This document shows, in pieces, positions 53,601-61,308 of a DNA stretch of 64,000 bases (position 1 is the first letter of the stretch; the number at the start of each line of letters is the position of its first letter). A model generated the notes under the pieces. That model was not told the DNA's origin. It saw only the letters and a list, made by a program, of their open reading frames with translations, and did no database searches. The translations under genes were made by a program, and so were the position numbers. This DNA comes from Paractinoplanes bogorensis (lineage in GTDB: Bacteria > Actinomycetota > Actinomycetes > Mycobacteriales > Micromonosporaceae): positions 389,146 through 453,145 of the forward strand of contig NZ_JAHKKG010000010.1 in assembly GCF_018829635.1 (NCBI RefSeq). Reading direction: 5' to 3'.

Positions 53601-55414
53601 TGGCCCGCTCGTCCGGGCAACGCCGCCACGAGGCATCTCTGCTGCAGAGCCGCGGGAACTTGAGCATGAAGCAGCACGACGTCGAAACCGCTTACGACGA
53701 CTACCGGGAAAGCATCCGCATCCAGGAGGACCTCGGCGGGGACGACCAACTGGCCGGAGCGTACGCGAATCTCGGCCACGTCGAGTTCCTGCGCGGCCAT
53801 CGGGAGGAGGCGCGCGAGCTGACCGAGCGGGCCCTGCTCGCCGAACGGCGGACCGGGCAACTGAACGGTGTCGTCCTCACTCTCCTGACGCTGGCGCAGA
53901 TGGATGCCTACGGCGAGGTGGGCGAGGGTCACCTCGCCGAGGCTCTGGAGATCTCCCGGCGCAACGACTATCGAAGCGGCGTCGGCAATGCGCTTCTCGG
54001 CCTTGGCGCGGCCGCCCTCGTACGGGAGGACACCGCGACGGCCCTCGTCCGGTTCACCGAGGCGATCGAGGTCTTCCGGGAGATCGGTGAAACGCCCCAG
54101 CTGGTCATGAGTCTTCTGCAACGGAGCATCACCGCGTCCGAGACCGACGACCTGTCGCCGGCCCTTCTCGACGCCGAGGAAGCGGATCGCCTCCAGCGGA
54201 CTGTGAGCGCGGGGCAGGAGTCCGCGCACGGACCCGGCGCTGCCGTTCTGGACCAGTTGATCACCTGCTATCTGCGGACCGGGCAGGCCGCCAAGGCATG
54301 GCGCCGCGTCGAGCAGAGCAAGGCTCGGGACCTGCTGGCTCAGCTTGATGCCGAGGAGCTGCCCGCTCCGGAGGACAACTCGTCGCCGAACGACCTCGAC
54401 GCGATCGTGAGTCGCGGCCACATCGGACTGCTCGCGTTCTATCACGGCCAATCGATCGCGGCGACGCTGATCCACGGTCGCGGGATGGCCGAGCCGATCG
54501 CCGTACGGCGGATGAGACTGCCGGACGATGTGTTCGACGGCATACGGCGTGCGCACGGCGAACCAGCGCCGGCGATTCTCTATCTGCCGGCCGAGGACGG
54601 CGGCAAGAAGATCGTCCGAACCGACATGCGCCATCTGCCGTACGTGGCGCTGATCGGAGACCTGGAGCCCGCCATCGCTGACGGTTCGGAGCTGCTCTAC
54701 CTGCTGCCGCACCGGCAACTGAACCAGATACCGCTGCACGCCCTCGGTCCGGACGGGGGCACCCTTCTCGACCGGGCACCGGTGGCCTACGCCCCGTCGG
54801 CCGCGGTGCTCCGCCGCTTGCTCGATCGTCCCCGAGCCGGAGCGGACCAGCCGTCACTGGTGCTGGGATACGCGTCGCCGGACGGCCGGGACGCGGCTGT
54901 CGAGATCGAGGGCACCACCGTGGACGTGGCCGCCCAACTGGGAGTCGACCCGCAATGGGGGACCAGAGCGACGCGCAGCCGGATCGCGGGGACGTGGCGC
55001 GTCCTCCACCTGTCGGGACACGGGGTGTTCCATCAGCACGATCCGCTGGGCTCGGGAATTCACCTGGCGGACGGTCTCCTCACCGCCCGCGAGATCATGC
55101 GTATGCGGATCGACGCCGACCTCGTGGTCCTCGCGGCCTGCGAGAGCGGGCTCAGCGGGCCGGACGACACGGTCGACGCCGCCGGTCTGGGTCACGCCCT
55201 GCTGTACGCGGGAGCGCGATGCGCCCTCCTGACGCTCTGGCCGGTCGGGGCCGAGACGACGCGGACACTGCTCGGCTTCTTCTACACGAATCTGCTGGCC
55301 GGTCAGTCCAAGGCGGCGGCGCTGCGGCACGCCGTGCTCGACCTGCGGCGGCTCCCGGGCAAGGACCAGCCCTCCGTCTGGGGTGCCTACATCCTGCTCG
55401 GCGACGCGGGCTGA
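47639..55414 (+). CDS. Giant TPR-CHAT protein (caspase-like protease), 2591 aa
   Basis: This very large protein is almost wholly helical TPR-like repeats followed by a C-terminal CHAT protease domain. The N-terminal half carries repeated DLDxAI-type helices (HLDAAIRAW, DLDRVLAGR, DLDEAIARYTRAV, HLDRAIEAAARAT, DLDRAIDLLREAV). The C-terminal half has canonical TPR/Rapsyn-like helices (DEESALAYFDEALRANEAL, LAGAYANLGHVEFLRGHREEARELTERAL). The linker RRVEQSKARDLLAQL and LPHRQLNQIPLHAL precede the protease core, HLSGHG with His2461 and LAACESGLSG with Cys2501, so the dyad is intact. No signal peptide or transmembrane segment is seen. ATG 47639 has GGAGGG nine bases upstream. The ligand sensed by the repeats and the protein target are unknown. 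Confidence 0.93.
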   Translation: MTDDGLDQDPIRMLAREQMAVGWGQMAAYGRTTDPDHLDAAIRAWDTVVELGRASPFPELGAVERAAENCYLMRWRLRHDTADLDRVLAGRQHLDNLPVDSPDDAVLHQALVAEALQARFDEHGRIADLDESTDRLRQALGSSGDDSQWRPVIEAQLLRNEVTRRILTDEQFTASISAIAGETDDELVLQIRAMGYFMRYRAGGPRSDAREAIALYDRAMRVAPDPESAAKIELSVGGVQAALFERTGAAADLDEAIARYTRAVGTLRDTKKFREGLVHLLNACTTRIQAGIEPPDHAAALDVMRRHVDDDRLDATARVQIRISISFQLQHRARHDRSREDVTAAVTEARRAVAEAAGTGQAAVALSQLATALALNLELFGDDSDVRETARVAEKAAKGSAEDDAARVLRHLNAARLWTAVGRRDQDRTALDRALTLLAAVVHLDHELQPAILLQVQLTRRERLRVTEDPADLDAAVEAGLALWNSPASQAGAHSIQSALELGEMLRLRGSLNRSTADLEAAYQVGMTVASMSADEQSDTSEVLYRMVALPSRALFDLTDDSHHLDRAIEAAARATETPTDPHDAVEFCIGLAQMLRDRFDRRESGTGDDDLRTAIRHYETVLARPDLGDDDRPRLLIELAGTLHLAFRAGHSPADGRTALTHARAAATSSAAGDRLRSHAWALCAELAVAFVVASDPSVTVDDAVRFGQSAVDTDGASAGAYPRWSLYRALALRYDRNNDESDFTRALAALAPVGADAGNADRADALADAARLHHLRYRRRHERHDLDRAIDLLREAVTAAGPESENLIQWAADLYDLRRTTPAGTEEADDSEAGRHAIAAQELSEQFGAGRDPALGESAVAAWFAAALLDPDRYGPGLAAAARSAVNDTADLRTLHGLYFRLAWTQDRPTWPQEAVVLVELLRRRWRAGLEPSAAEALATAARLLRGRSTDPRLVLHCADSLFELFSLSGESSQLSAAIESYQAVRPDPVEPAMAEHVRRQLETAHKHIDDPLNRARAAADRAHADFLGDQSAESSAALLVATRAAVALAPAGHSEHANLMANVANVANAALLVAQFTRDAASAGEAVTAARAAAGAADTDRFRAKGRYALAAALMLAVRTSFDADALKEALTLAAGLLDDESYAAAAQGLMAELMMDGQSDEDGDRDLHRIVQYAREAVAGLDEMSVARDGTVLTLVRALFRRFASTRDLDDLAEALRQIEVGNRGIAAGARRLADGLDDPSRRPPPEIILEGLEPGAADKLAELAVGLVPLVDDDLAEWLIGLRLHLIDPGVASHARQRYLVSAARGLKDEHPSLALRFLRRATAELAGMNDRDARTGAAQAWSMIGGITESAEDWPAAFDAYERARNLYRHMGERASEIYQLRDMAVVCTKRGDEESALAYFDEALRANEALHKSAGSGPDTLQPELLMLSAPSAAPEESARRMDRAIALWTAAGNRGQAHHGHVSRAMLAVAQHDAATAVRNAHAAADLAASASMAEDSYVVVWRSMMGGGMTEEARALEEPTAALFRRSGELPRAAHALYSFALARQAAGDRDGALSSMAAAKQEFQALDDLDGVAAVDGRIAGLHLESRDFDQAVASFRSAAEQFAAAGKWDKAALGYRNAAILRLDLEVTEPAALSSQNREAALADLDKADEFAERSGDPSVRLYILLGRAKLDGEAGDHARAAERLAEATRLAGGDALATAMIEEVKAELAEARGDLTGEQEALESARDYFERAGKPSSAGTVARRLALVYEKSGDIRRARASMQFALDNVDTDDAADIARTVQSVTFSSPRLLDAMRARIALWDLRLGDARRSREELDGLSTEHLTPERQSYFAADRAIRAAHDSGDLATALTLGQEALSVTSDPELRSLLLHDLSPTARNLGRLELAYDYAKEGAEVTEDPSLKIAHLRNLGSAARVRGRVAEAVDALEQAAALIPTTDRSEPSNELDVLNSLALALIDSGDWSKAQTVIDDGLRLARSSGQRRHEASLLQSRGNLSMKQHDVETAYDDYRESIRIQEDLGGDDQLAGAYANLGHVEFLRGHREEARELTERALLAERRTGQLNGVVLTLLTLAQMDAYGEVGEGHLAEALEISRRNDYRSGVGNALLGLGAAALVREDTATALVRFTEAIEVFREIGETPQLVMSLLQRSITASETDDLSPALLDAEEADRLQRTVSAGQESAHGPGAAVLDQLITCYLRTGQAAKAWRRVEQSKARDLLAQLDAEELPAPEDNSSPNDLDAIVSRGHIGLLAFYHGQSIAATLIHGRGMAEPIAVRRMRLPDDVFDGIRRAHGEPAPAILYLPAEDGGKKIVRTDMRHLPYVALIGDLEPAIADGSELLYLLPHRQLNQIPLHALGPDGGTLLDRAPVAYAPSAAVLRRLLDRPRAGADQPSLVLGYASPDGRDAAVEIEGTTVDVAAQLGVDPQWGTRATRSRIAGTWRVLHLSGHGVFHQHDPLGSGIHLADGLLTAREIMRMRIDADLVVLAACESGLSGPDDTVDAAGLGHALLYAGARCALLTLWPVGAETTRTLLGFFYTNLLAGQSKAAALRHAVLDLRRLPGKDQPSVWGAYILLGDAG

Positions 55415-55427
55415 CCGGCGGGCCGGC

Positions 55428-57386
55428 CTACCCGAGCCGCAGGTCCGTCGAGCAGTAGGCGGTGTAGGCGAGTCCGAACAGGTCGCCCTCGCCGAGCAGT
55501 TGGAGCCTGACCGCCCGCAGCGACTCGCCGACCGTACGCCCGGCCCCGAACGACGACCAGAACGTCTCCGCCACCCGCCCGGCCAGTTCCTGCTCGACCA
55601 CCGTCTCGACGCCGATCACACCGCCGGCGTAGATGCCGCAGAACGCGTCGACGAAGTGGGCCAGGGAATTCGGGGTGATCTCCACCGAGCTGCAACTGTT
55701 GATGAAGACGAGTGGCGACGTGTCGGCCCAATGGTCCTTCGGCCACACGTCGTCGTGCAGCACGGTCAGATCGGACGGGGTCAGCTTCTTGCCCTCGAAC
55801 TCCAGATATGGCAACGGTTCCAGAGCTCCGGGCAGAGCTTGGCGCCGACCGTGGCAGTAGAGATACACCAGGGGAAGGTCAGGCTGGGCCAGCGCGTCCA
55901 TCAGGCCGGCCAGCCCCGCGTAGGAACGTGCGCCGATCGCCGGGTGCAGTGCCTGGAGCCGGGCCAGATGGAGGGCCAGCAATTCGTCGTCCATCCGGGA
56001 TCCGACACCGACCACCATCGGCGACGGGCGTGCACCCCAGATCCGTGTCGGCAGGCTTCGATCGCTTTCCAGCGACGGCGGCTGCTCCACCAGGTGCCGC
56101 ATACCCCAGAAGCCGTACGGGCACAGCACGTTGTAGCGATGCTCGGCCTCGTACGGGCATCGGGGCGGAGCGGGGGACGGCATGCTCTCGACGATCTTGC
56201 ACGGGCGATGGTCCTTCTCGTCACTCAGCAGTTTGATGTCGTAGACCAGCGCCCAGGGAAACGCCATCGCACTGCCGGAGGTGCGGCCGACCTGGATCGT
56301 GGCCGGTTCCCGGAGCAACCGCTGGATGTCGTCCCGTCGCTTCGGGAACCGGCCTCCGAACAGGAGATTCCACAAGCGGTAGCCTTCCACGGCAAGTCGG
56401 GCGAGATCCGCCCCCAGCCCATCTCCCGGGTTCTCCTTCACCCTCCGCAGGGCCAGCCAGGCGACCCGGGACGCCGCGTCCACCTGCCCCTCGGTCAACC
56501 GGATCGAGAAGCGCTCCGGGCCGAGGCCGCCGATGGTGAGCACATGCGACCCGTCCATGGCTTGATCGCCGACGACGTTCACTCCCCGCCCGGGCAGCGT
56601 GGTGAGCCGATTCAGAAGTCCGCCCAACGAGTAGTCGATCCGGGCGTGCGCACCGAATCCCGGCACCTCCCGCGGCCGGACATCGGTAGTGATCGCCTGG
56701 CTCTGCACCAGGCTGCCGCGATACGTGACCGTCAGGCGGAGGTCGGCGCGCCCGGCCTCGGCCGGCGCAACGACGGGAATCACGAGATAGGGCGAACGAT
56801 CGTCGGCCCGGCAGCGGTGCCGGAAGGTGCCAGGGTCACAGTCACACGTCCAGGCTCGCCCCTCGGCCGGGAGGAAGATCGGCCGCTCGGTGCTGTCCAG
56901 TGCGTAGTCCTGGCTGGTCGCGGCCACCATCAGCCAATAGCCGACCCGGGTCGGCCCGAGTTCCTCGACTGGAAACGGCCGGGGATTCTCCACGATGCTG
57001 TCGTCGGACCAGGGGCCGACGTCCACGCGAAGGAAGTACGCGCCCCCGGCCCCGGGGCACAGGGTCGCCGGCAACGCGGGGCTGCCGGCTTCGCGCGTGA
57101 AGCAGGTGTTGACGTAACGGGCTCCGTGGACGGGAGCCTGCCGATCGGCCAGGACCGGCGGCCGCACCGTGCGCACCAGGTCATCCAGCACCAGCCGGGC
57201 CTGCGCCACCGCCTCGTCGTCGTGGTCGAAGAGACCGGGCAACCGCTCGTCGACGTCGACGTCGTCAGCCTCGACCAGCAGCCGGCTCAGCCGTCGGAGG
57301 AACAGGGGTTGAGTCTCTTTCGGGACCAGTGCCAGGAACTCGGGCAGGGCCTTGGCCAGCACCTTCCGAAGCACGCCGAGGTTCAC
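55428..57386 (-). CDS. Second CHAT/caspase-like domain protein, 652 aa
   Basis: This 652-residue protein ends 13 bp from the 3' end of the giant CHAT gene. Its C-terminal part (~430-652) has a caspase-like core: SYAGLAGLMDALAQ, LVYLYCHGRR with His512, LVFINSCSSVE with Cys565 and AGGVIGVETVVEQELAGRVAETFWSSFGAGRTVGESLRAVRLQLL. The middle holds Cys/His-rich pieces (TCDCDPGTFRHRC; RCPYEAEHRYNVLCPYGFWGMRH) that could bind zinc. The N-terminal ~400 residues resemble beta-rich and helical regions of no family I can name. GTG 57386 has GGGGAG six bases upstream. It is divergent from a two-component system. Confidence 0.85.
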   Translation of the reverse strand: MNLGVLRKVLAKALPEFLALVPKETQPLFLRRLSRLLVEADDVDVDERLPGLFDHDDEAVAQARLVLDDLVRTVRPPVLADRQAPVHGARYVNTCFTREAGSPALPATLCPGAGGAYFLRVDVGPWSDDSIVENPRPFPVEELGPTRVGYWLMVAATSQDYALDSTERPIFLPAEGRAWTCDCDPGTFRHRCRADDRSPYLVIPVVAPAEAGRADLRLTVTYRGSLVQSQAITTDVRPREVPGFGAHARIDYSLGGLLNRLTTLPGRGVNVVGDQAMDGSHVLTIGGLGPERFSIRLTEGQVDAASRVAWLALRRVKENPGDGLGADLARLAVEGYRLWNLLFGGRFPKRRDDIQRLLREPATIQVGRTSGSAMAFPWALVYDIKLLSDEKDHRPCKIVESMPSPAPPRCPYEAEHRYNVLCPYGFWGMRHLVEQPPSLESDRSLPTRIWGARPSPMVVGVGSRMDDELLALHLARLQALHPAIGARSYAGLAGLMDALAQPDLPLVYLYCHGRRQALPGALEPLPYLEFEGKKLTPSDLTVLHDDVWPKDHWADTSPLVFINSCSSVEITPNSLAHFVDAFCGIYAGGVIGVETVVEQELAGRVAETFWSSFGAGRTVGESLRAVRLQLLGEGDLFGLAYTAYCSTDLRLG

Positions 57387-57509
57387 ATGATCTCCCCTCA
57401 CCCTCGGGCCAATGTAGTGGCCCAAGGGTGACCTGGCGATCCTCCGAAAGCGTCGGACAGCCGTGGCGGTCACGGCCAGAGAGATCATCGAAATCAATCT
57501 GTACAGTGT

Positions 57510-57515
57510 TAGGAT
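57510..57515 (+). promoter_or_regulatory. Possible -10 box of the two-component operon
   Basis: TAGGAT lies in an AT-rich patch (57486-57515) that stands out from its surroundings, 32 bp before the kinase start. No clear -35 was found. Confidence 0.3.
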
Positions 57516-57547
57516 TGCTGCTCCCGACACAGATCAGGAGCAGCCCA

Positions 57548-58690
57548 GTGGTGATGCGCGCGCTCCCGTTCTGGGCCTGGTGCGTGATGGCGCTTTTCCT
57601 CACGTGCCTCTACACCGTCTCGGTTCCGGTCATCATTTCCCTGTACGAACTGAATCTGGTCACCGCCTTCACCATCACCACCGTGCAGTGCGGCTCGCTT
57701 GTGCTCGCGATCTTCCGGCCGAGGCCCGCGGTCGTCGTGCATCTGGCCTCGGTCGTCGCGCTGGTGCTGGCCACCCGGCACGCCGACGACGAGCCCTGGC
57801 CGCTCCCGATCCCCGCGATGCTGTCGCTCGGCGCCCTGATCCTGCTGCTGGGTCTGCGTGAGCGCTGGCCCACCCCGGTGGTCACCTGGTGGTCGAGCGT
57901 CGTCGTGCTGATCGGGCTGATCGTGGCCAACCCGGCCCGATACCAGAATCCCGACCAGTGGGGCACGAACCTGTCGATCTACGCCGGTTACACGGCCACG
58001 GTGCTGGTGGCGGCGATCGCCCTCGGCCAGCGGCGCCGGATCCGGGCCGAGCTGGCCGCCGCGCGGCGCGGCAAAGAGCTCGTCGAGGAGCGGGCCCGCA
58101 TCGCGCGCGAGTTGCACGACGTGGTCGCGCACAGCATGTCGCTGATCCACATGCAGGCGATGTCGGCCCCGATCCGTTTGCGGGGCGCGGATCCGGCCAC
58201 CATCGACGGCGAGTTCCGGGACATCGCCCGGGGTGCCCGCACGGCGCTCGACGAGATGCGCCAGCTTCTGGGCGTCCTGCGTTCCGACGACGCTGACCGG
58301 CAGCCGCAGCCGGGCCTCGGCGACCTCGACGAGCTGATCGCCGCCACCTCCCGGGCCGGCATCCCGATCCGGCTGGCGGTCGACCCCGTCGCGAACGAGG
58401 CGAGCCCGCTGGTCCAGCTCACGATCTACCGCATCGTGCAGGAGGCGCTCAGCAACGTCGTCCGCCACGCGCCGGCCGCCGCCACCGAGGTGATCATCAA
58501 GGCGAACCATGTTTCCGTACGGAATGAAGCCCCCGCGACGGCCACGCCCAGCCCGGACCGTGGTGGTCAGGGGCTGCGCGGCATGCGGGAGCGGGTCATG
58601 CTGCTCGGCGGCCGCCTCACGACCGAGCCCACGACAGACGGCGGCTATCTCGTCGAGGCAACCATCCCCGCCCCATCGGAGCAGCCATGA
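57548..58690 (+). CDS. NarL-type sensor histidine kinase
   Basis: The 380-residue membrane kinase has about five hydrophobic helices in its first 160 residues (FWAWCVMALFLTCLYTV, SLVLAIF, AMLSLGALILLLGL, WWSSVVVLIGLIVA, YTATVLVAAIAL). A HisKA_3 domain follows (RARIARELHDVVAHSMSLIHMQ, phospho-accepting His190), then a HATPase domain (IVQEALSNVVRHA and DRGGQGLRGMRERVMLLGG). There is no large extracellular loop, so the signal is probably sensed in the membrane. GTG 57548 has AGGAG seven bases upstream; ATG 57554 is the alternative. It overlaps the response-regulator gene by four bases. Confidence 0.93.
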   Translation: MVMRALPFWAWCVMALFLTCLYTVSVPVIISLYELNLVTAFTITTVQCGSLVLAIFRPRPAVVVHLASVVALVLATRHADDEPWPLPIPAMLSLGALILLLGLRERWPTPVVTWWSSVVVLIGLIVANPARYQNPDQWGTNLSIYAGYTATVLVAAIALGQRRRIRAELAAARRGKELVEERARIARELHDVVAHSMSLIHMQAMSAPIRLRGADPATIDGEFRDIARGARTALDEMRQLLGVLRSDDADRQPQPGLGDLDELIAATSRAGIPIRLAVDPVANEASPLVQLTIYRIVQEALSNVVRHAPAAATEVIIKANHVSVRNEAPATATPSPDRGGQGLRGMRERVMLLGGRLTTEPTTDGGYLVEATIPAPSEQP

Positions 58691-59358
58691 CCATCCGTGT
58701 GCTCATCGTCGACGACCAGCCCATGTACCGCGTGGGCCTGGCCGCCGTGCTCGGCGCCGAGGACGACATCACCGTGGTCGGCGAGGCCGGCGACGGCGCC
58801 GAGGCGTTGTCGCGCAGCCGTTTCCTGCACCCCGACGTCGTCCTGATGGACGTCCGGATGCCCAAGATGAACGGGATCGACGCCACCCGCGAGCTGACCC
58901 GCGCCACCGGTCCGGCACCCGTCCCCCGGGTCATCATGCTGACCACTTTCGACATCGACGACTACGTGTATGCCGCCCTGGAGGCGGGCGCGAGCGGCTT
59001 CCTGCTCAAGGACGCCGACGCCCCACAGCTCGCCAACGCCGTGCAGGTCGTGGCCCGGGGCGACTCGCTGATCGCCCCGCAGATCACCCGCCGGCTCATC
59101 GAGAACTTCGTCGGCAGCCGCCCGGCCGGCCTGAAACCGGTCACCGTCCTCAACAGCCTCACCGAGCGCGAGCGGGAGGTGTTCCGGCTGATCGCCACCG
59201 GACGCTCGAACGCCGAGATCGGCCAGGACCTGTTCATGGCCGAGCAGACCGCGAAGACCCACGTCAGCCGGATCCTGACCAAGCTGCATCTGCGCGACCG
59301 GGTCCATGCCGTACTGCTCGCCTATGACACCGGTGTCGTCAAACCCGGTTCGTCCTGA
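58687..59358 (+). CDS. NarL/LuxR-type response regulator
   Basis: The 223-residue regulator has a receiver domain (VLIVDDQPMYRVGL, phospho-acceptor Asp55 in VLMDVRMPKMNG, conserved Thr in MLTTFDIDDYV, Lys in LLKDADAP) and a C-terminal LuxR helix-turn-helix (LTEREREVFRLIATGRSNAEIGQDLFMAEQTAKTHVSRILTKL). It is translated with the kinase gene through an ATGA overlap. The target promoters are unknown; the nearby CHAT gene and the FAH gene are candidates only by location. Confidence 0.95.
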   Translation: MTIRVLIVDDQPMYRVGLAAVLGAEDDITVVGEAGDGAEALSRSRFLHPDVVLMDVRMPKMNGIDATRELTRATGPAPVPRVIMLTTFDIDDYVYAALEAGASGFLLKDADAPQLANAVQVVARGDSLIAPQITRRLIENFVGSRPAGLKPVTVLNSLTEREREVFRLIATGRSNAEIGQDLFMAEQTAKTHVSRILTKLHLRDRVHAVLLAYDTGVVKPGSS

Positions 59359-59364
59359 CGCAGC

Positions 59365-59409
59365 CCGTACGCCGGTACGGCCCACCCGCACCCGCGGGGT
59401 GATGCCCCG
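59365..59409. terminator. Two small hairpins after the response regulator gene
   Basis: CCGTAC/GTACGG (59365-59370, 59375-59380) and CGGGG/CCCCG (59395-59399, 59405-59409) could form two short stems in the 117-bp gap before the next gene. They are weak individually. Confidence 0.3.
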
Positions 59410-59475
59410 TTCCGGTTCCCGTTCGTACGTTTCTGCTCGCCACCCCGGCAGCAACTACGAATCAGGAGAACCGTC

Positions 59476-60663
59476 ATGAAGACTCTCGTAGTCACCGGCA
59501 TCGTCGCCGCCACCCTGACCGCAGCGGGCCTGGGCTCGTACGGCGTCGCCCGCGCCCTCCCGGCCGAGTTCCCGCTCGTCTACGCCGAGAAGCTCGACCC
59601 CGCCGCCACCGGCCACGTCACCATCGCCGACCCGGCCACGGCGCTGACCTTCGCCCGCGTCGACCGGGGCGACGGCCCGAGGGTGCTGGCTGTCACCGCG
59701 TACGGGAAAGGTCTGATCAGTGGGGTTGATCTTGGAGGCGACTTCACCGAGCCCATCGCCGCCTTCGACAAGCTCGGGTACGAGGCCATCCGGGCGATCG
59801 CGACCGACCCCGGCCGGAAGCGCGTCACGGTGGCCGCCGCCGACACCCTGACCTCGCTGGACACGCACTCGCACCACGTCGGCATCGGCACCAACTACAA
59901 GGAGCACCAGGCCGAGGCGACGATCGAGGAACCGTTCGTCTTCCCCAAGATCGCCGAGCCGACGAACTCGCACAGCCCGCTTCCGGTCGGCGCCGGGCTG
60001 CTCGACTACGAGGTGGAGCTGGGCATCGTCGCCCTGAACGACATCAGCGCGGCAACGGGCGTACCGGAACATCTGGGTCTGGTCCTCTCCAACGACTGGA
60101 CCGACCGCGAGCTGCTGGTCAGCCAGATCGAGCCGGACAACCTGACCGGCGGGGCCGGGTTCACCAACGCCAAGAGCCAGCCCGGTTTCCTGAGTACCGG
60201 CGACCTGTTCGTCATCCCGGCCGACTGGGCGGCGTACTACACGAAGTTGCAGCTCGACCTGTTCGTCAACGGTGATCTGCGCCAGCGCGCCCACCCGGAC
60301 AACCTGATCTGGGACGTCCGCACGATGATCGCGAAGACGCTGGCCGCCGGCGATCGCACCTGGGACAGCGACGGGGTGCCGACCCTCCTGACCGACCGGC
60401 CCGGCGTCATCACCCGCGGCACGATCCTGCAGACCGGCACCCCGGAGGGCGTCGTCTACCGCGCACCGGACACCCGCCAGCGGTTCCTCGGCTTCCTGGA
60501 GTGGGCCGGCAGCTTCGGCACCAACGCCGACTCCATCGTGGACTCGGCCCTGCAGGTGTACGTCCGCGACGCCCGCAACGCCGGCGTCTATCTCAAGCCC
60601 GGCGACGAGATCGTCACCCGGGCCGACGGCCTCGGTCAGATCTTCACCACGATCACGAACTGA
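59476..60663 (+). CDS. Fumarylacetoacetate hydrolase-family protein with N-terminal export signal
   Basis: The 395-residue protein starts KTLVVTGIVAATLTAAGLGSYGVARALPAEFP, a signal peptide or anchor. A FAH-family fold follows: HVGIGTNYKEHQAE, FPKIAEPTNSHSPLP, YEVELGIV with the first metal-ligand Glu, LSNDWTDREL with an Asp, and a C-terminal LQTGTPEGVV and LKPGDEIVTRADGLG. FAH enzymes are normally cytosolic hydrolases of 1,3-diketones or decarboxylases; an exported one is unusual. AGGAG precedes the ATG. Its last 11 bases overlap the convergent TetR gene, which may control it. Confidence 0.85.
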   Translation: MKTLVVTGIVAATLTAAGLGSYGVARALPAEFPLVYAEKLDPAATGHVTIADPATALTFARVDRGDGPRVLAVTAYGKGLISGVDLGGDFTEPIAAFDKLGYEAIRAIATDPGRKRVTVAAADTLTSLDTHSHHVGIGTNYKEHQAEATIEEPFVFPKIAEPTNSHSPLPVGAGLLDYEVELGIVALNDISAATGVPEHLGLVLSNDWTDRELLVSQIEPDNLTGGAGFTNAKSQPGFLSTGDLFVIPADWAAYYTKLQLDLFVNGDLRQRAHPDNLIWDVRTMIAKTLAAGDRTWDSDGVPTLLTDRPGVITRGTILQTGTPEGVVYRAPDTRQRFLGFLEWAGSFGTNADSIVDSALQVYVRDARNAGVYLKPGDEIVTRADGLGQIFTTITN

Positions 60664-61282
60664 GCCCGGCGACCAGCACGTCGAGGACGCCGCCGACGGC
60701 GGCGTCCTTCTGCTCGTCGCTCAGCTGCGGCAGCAGGTCGAGCAGCATCATCGACAGGCCGTGCACGGTCGCCCAGCTGGCCAGCACGGCCCGCTCGGTG
60801 TCCCCGGGCCGCATGCAGCCGGCCTCGCTGAGCCGGGTGAGCGCCCGCAGCAGGAAGACCTTGGGCTTGAGCCGGCCGTCATCGTCCTTTTCGGCGGGAA
60901 CCCGGAGACCGGTCGGGTCGCCACCCATCGCGGTCCGGAACAGGCCCGGCTCGGCCAGCGCGAACCGCACGTAGGCGCGGCCCACCTCGATCAGATAGGT
61001 CTTCGCCGCCTCCGCCGGGTCGTCCGGCTCGTTCGCGGCCACGGCGTCGAGGTCGGCCGCCATCGCTTCGGCCATGTCCCCCCGGGCCTGCTCGGCCACC
61101 GCCTTCTTGAGCGCGGTCAGGGTCGCGAAGTGCCCGTACGCCGAGTTCGGCGCCACCCCCACCGCGCGGGTCACCTCGCGCAGCACCACCGCCTGCGGAC
61201 CACCGTCCCGGGCCAGGCCGATCCCCGCCGTGATGAGCGCGGACCGCAGGTCGCCGTGGTGATAGGTAGCGCGAGAGACCAT
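60653..61282 (-). CDS. TetR-family transcriptional regulator
   Basis: The 209-residue protein has a TetR helix-turn-helix (TYHHGDLRSALITAGIGLARDGGPQAVVLREVTRAVGVAPNSAYGHFATLTALKKAVAEQ) and a TetR_C-like helical ligand domain. The start YHHGDLR is typical of the subgroup. It lies 26 bp downstream of kdpD on the same strand, so it may share a transcript. Its 3' end overlaps the FAH-family gene. Confidence 0.9.
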   Translation of the reverse strand: MVSRATYHHGDLRSALITAGIGLARDGGPQAVVLREVTRAVGVAPNSAYGHFATLTALKKAVAEQARGDMAEAMAADLDAVAANEPDDPAEAAKTYLIEVGRAYVRFALAEPGLFRTAMGGDPTGLRVPAEKDDDGRLKPKVFLLRALTRLSEAGCMRPGDTERAVLASWATVHGLSMMLLDLLPQLSDEQKDAAVGGVLDVLVAGLSS

Positions 61283-61308
61283 GGCTCGATCCTGGCAGTG
61301 TGACCGGG

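Noticed and set aside
47639..57386. A type III-E CRISPR (gRAMP/TPR-CHAT) locus
   Set aside because: No CRISPR repeats, cas genes or RAMP effector lie anywhere in the window, and the TPR protein is far larger than the known partner.
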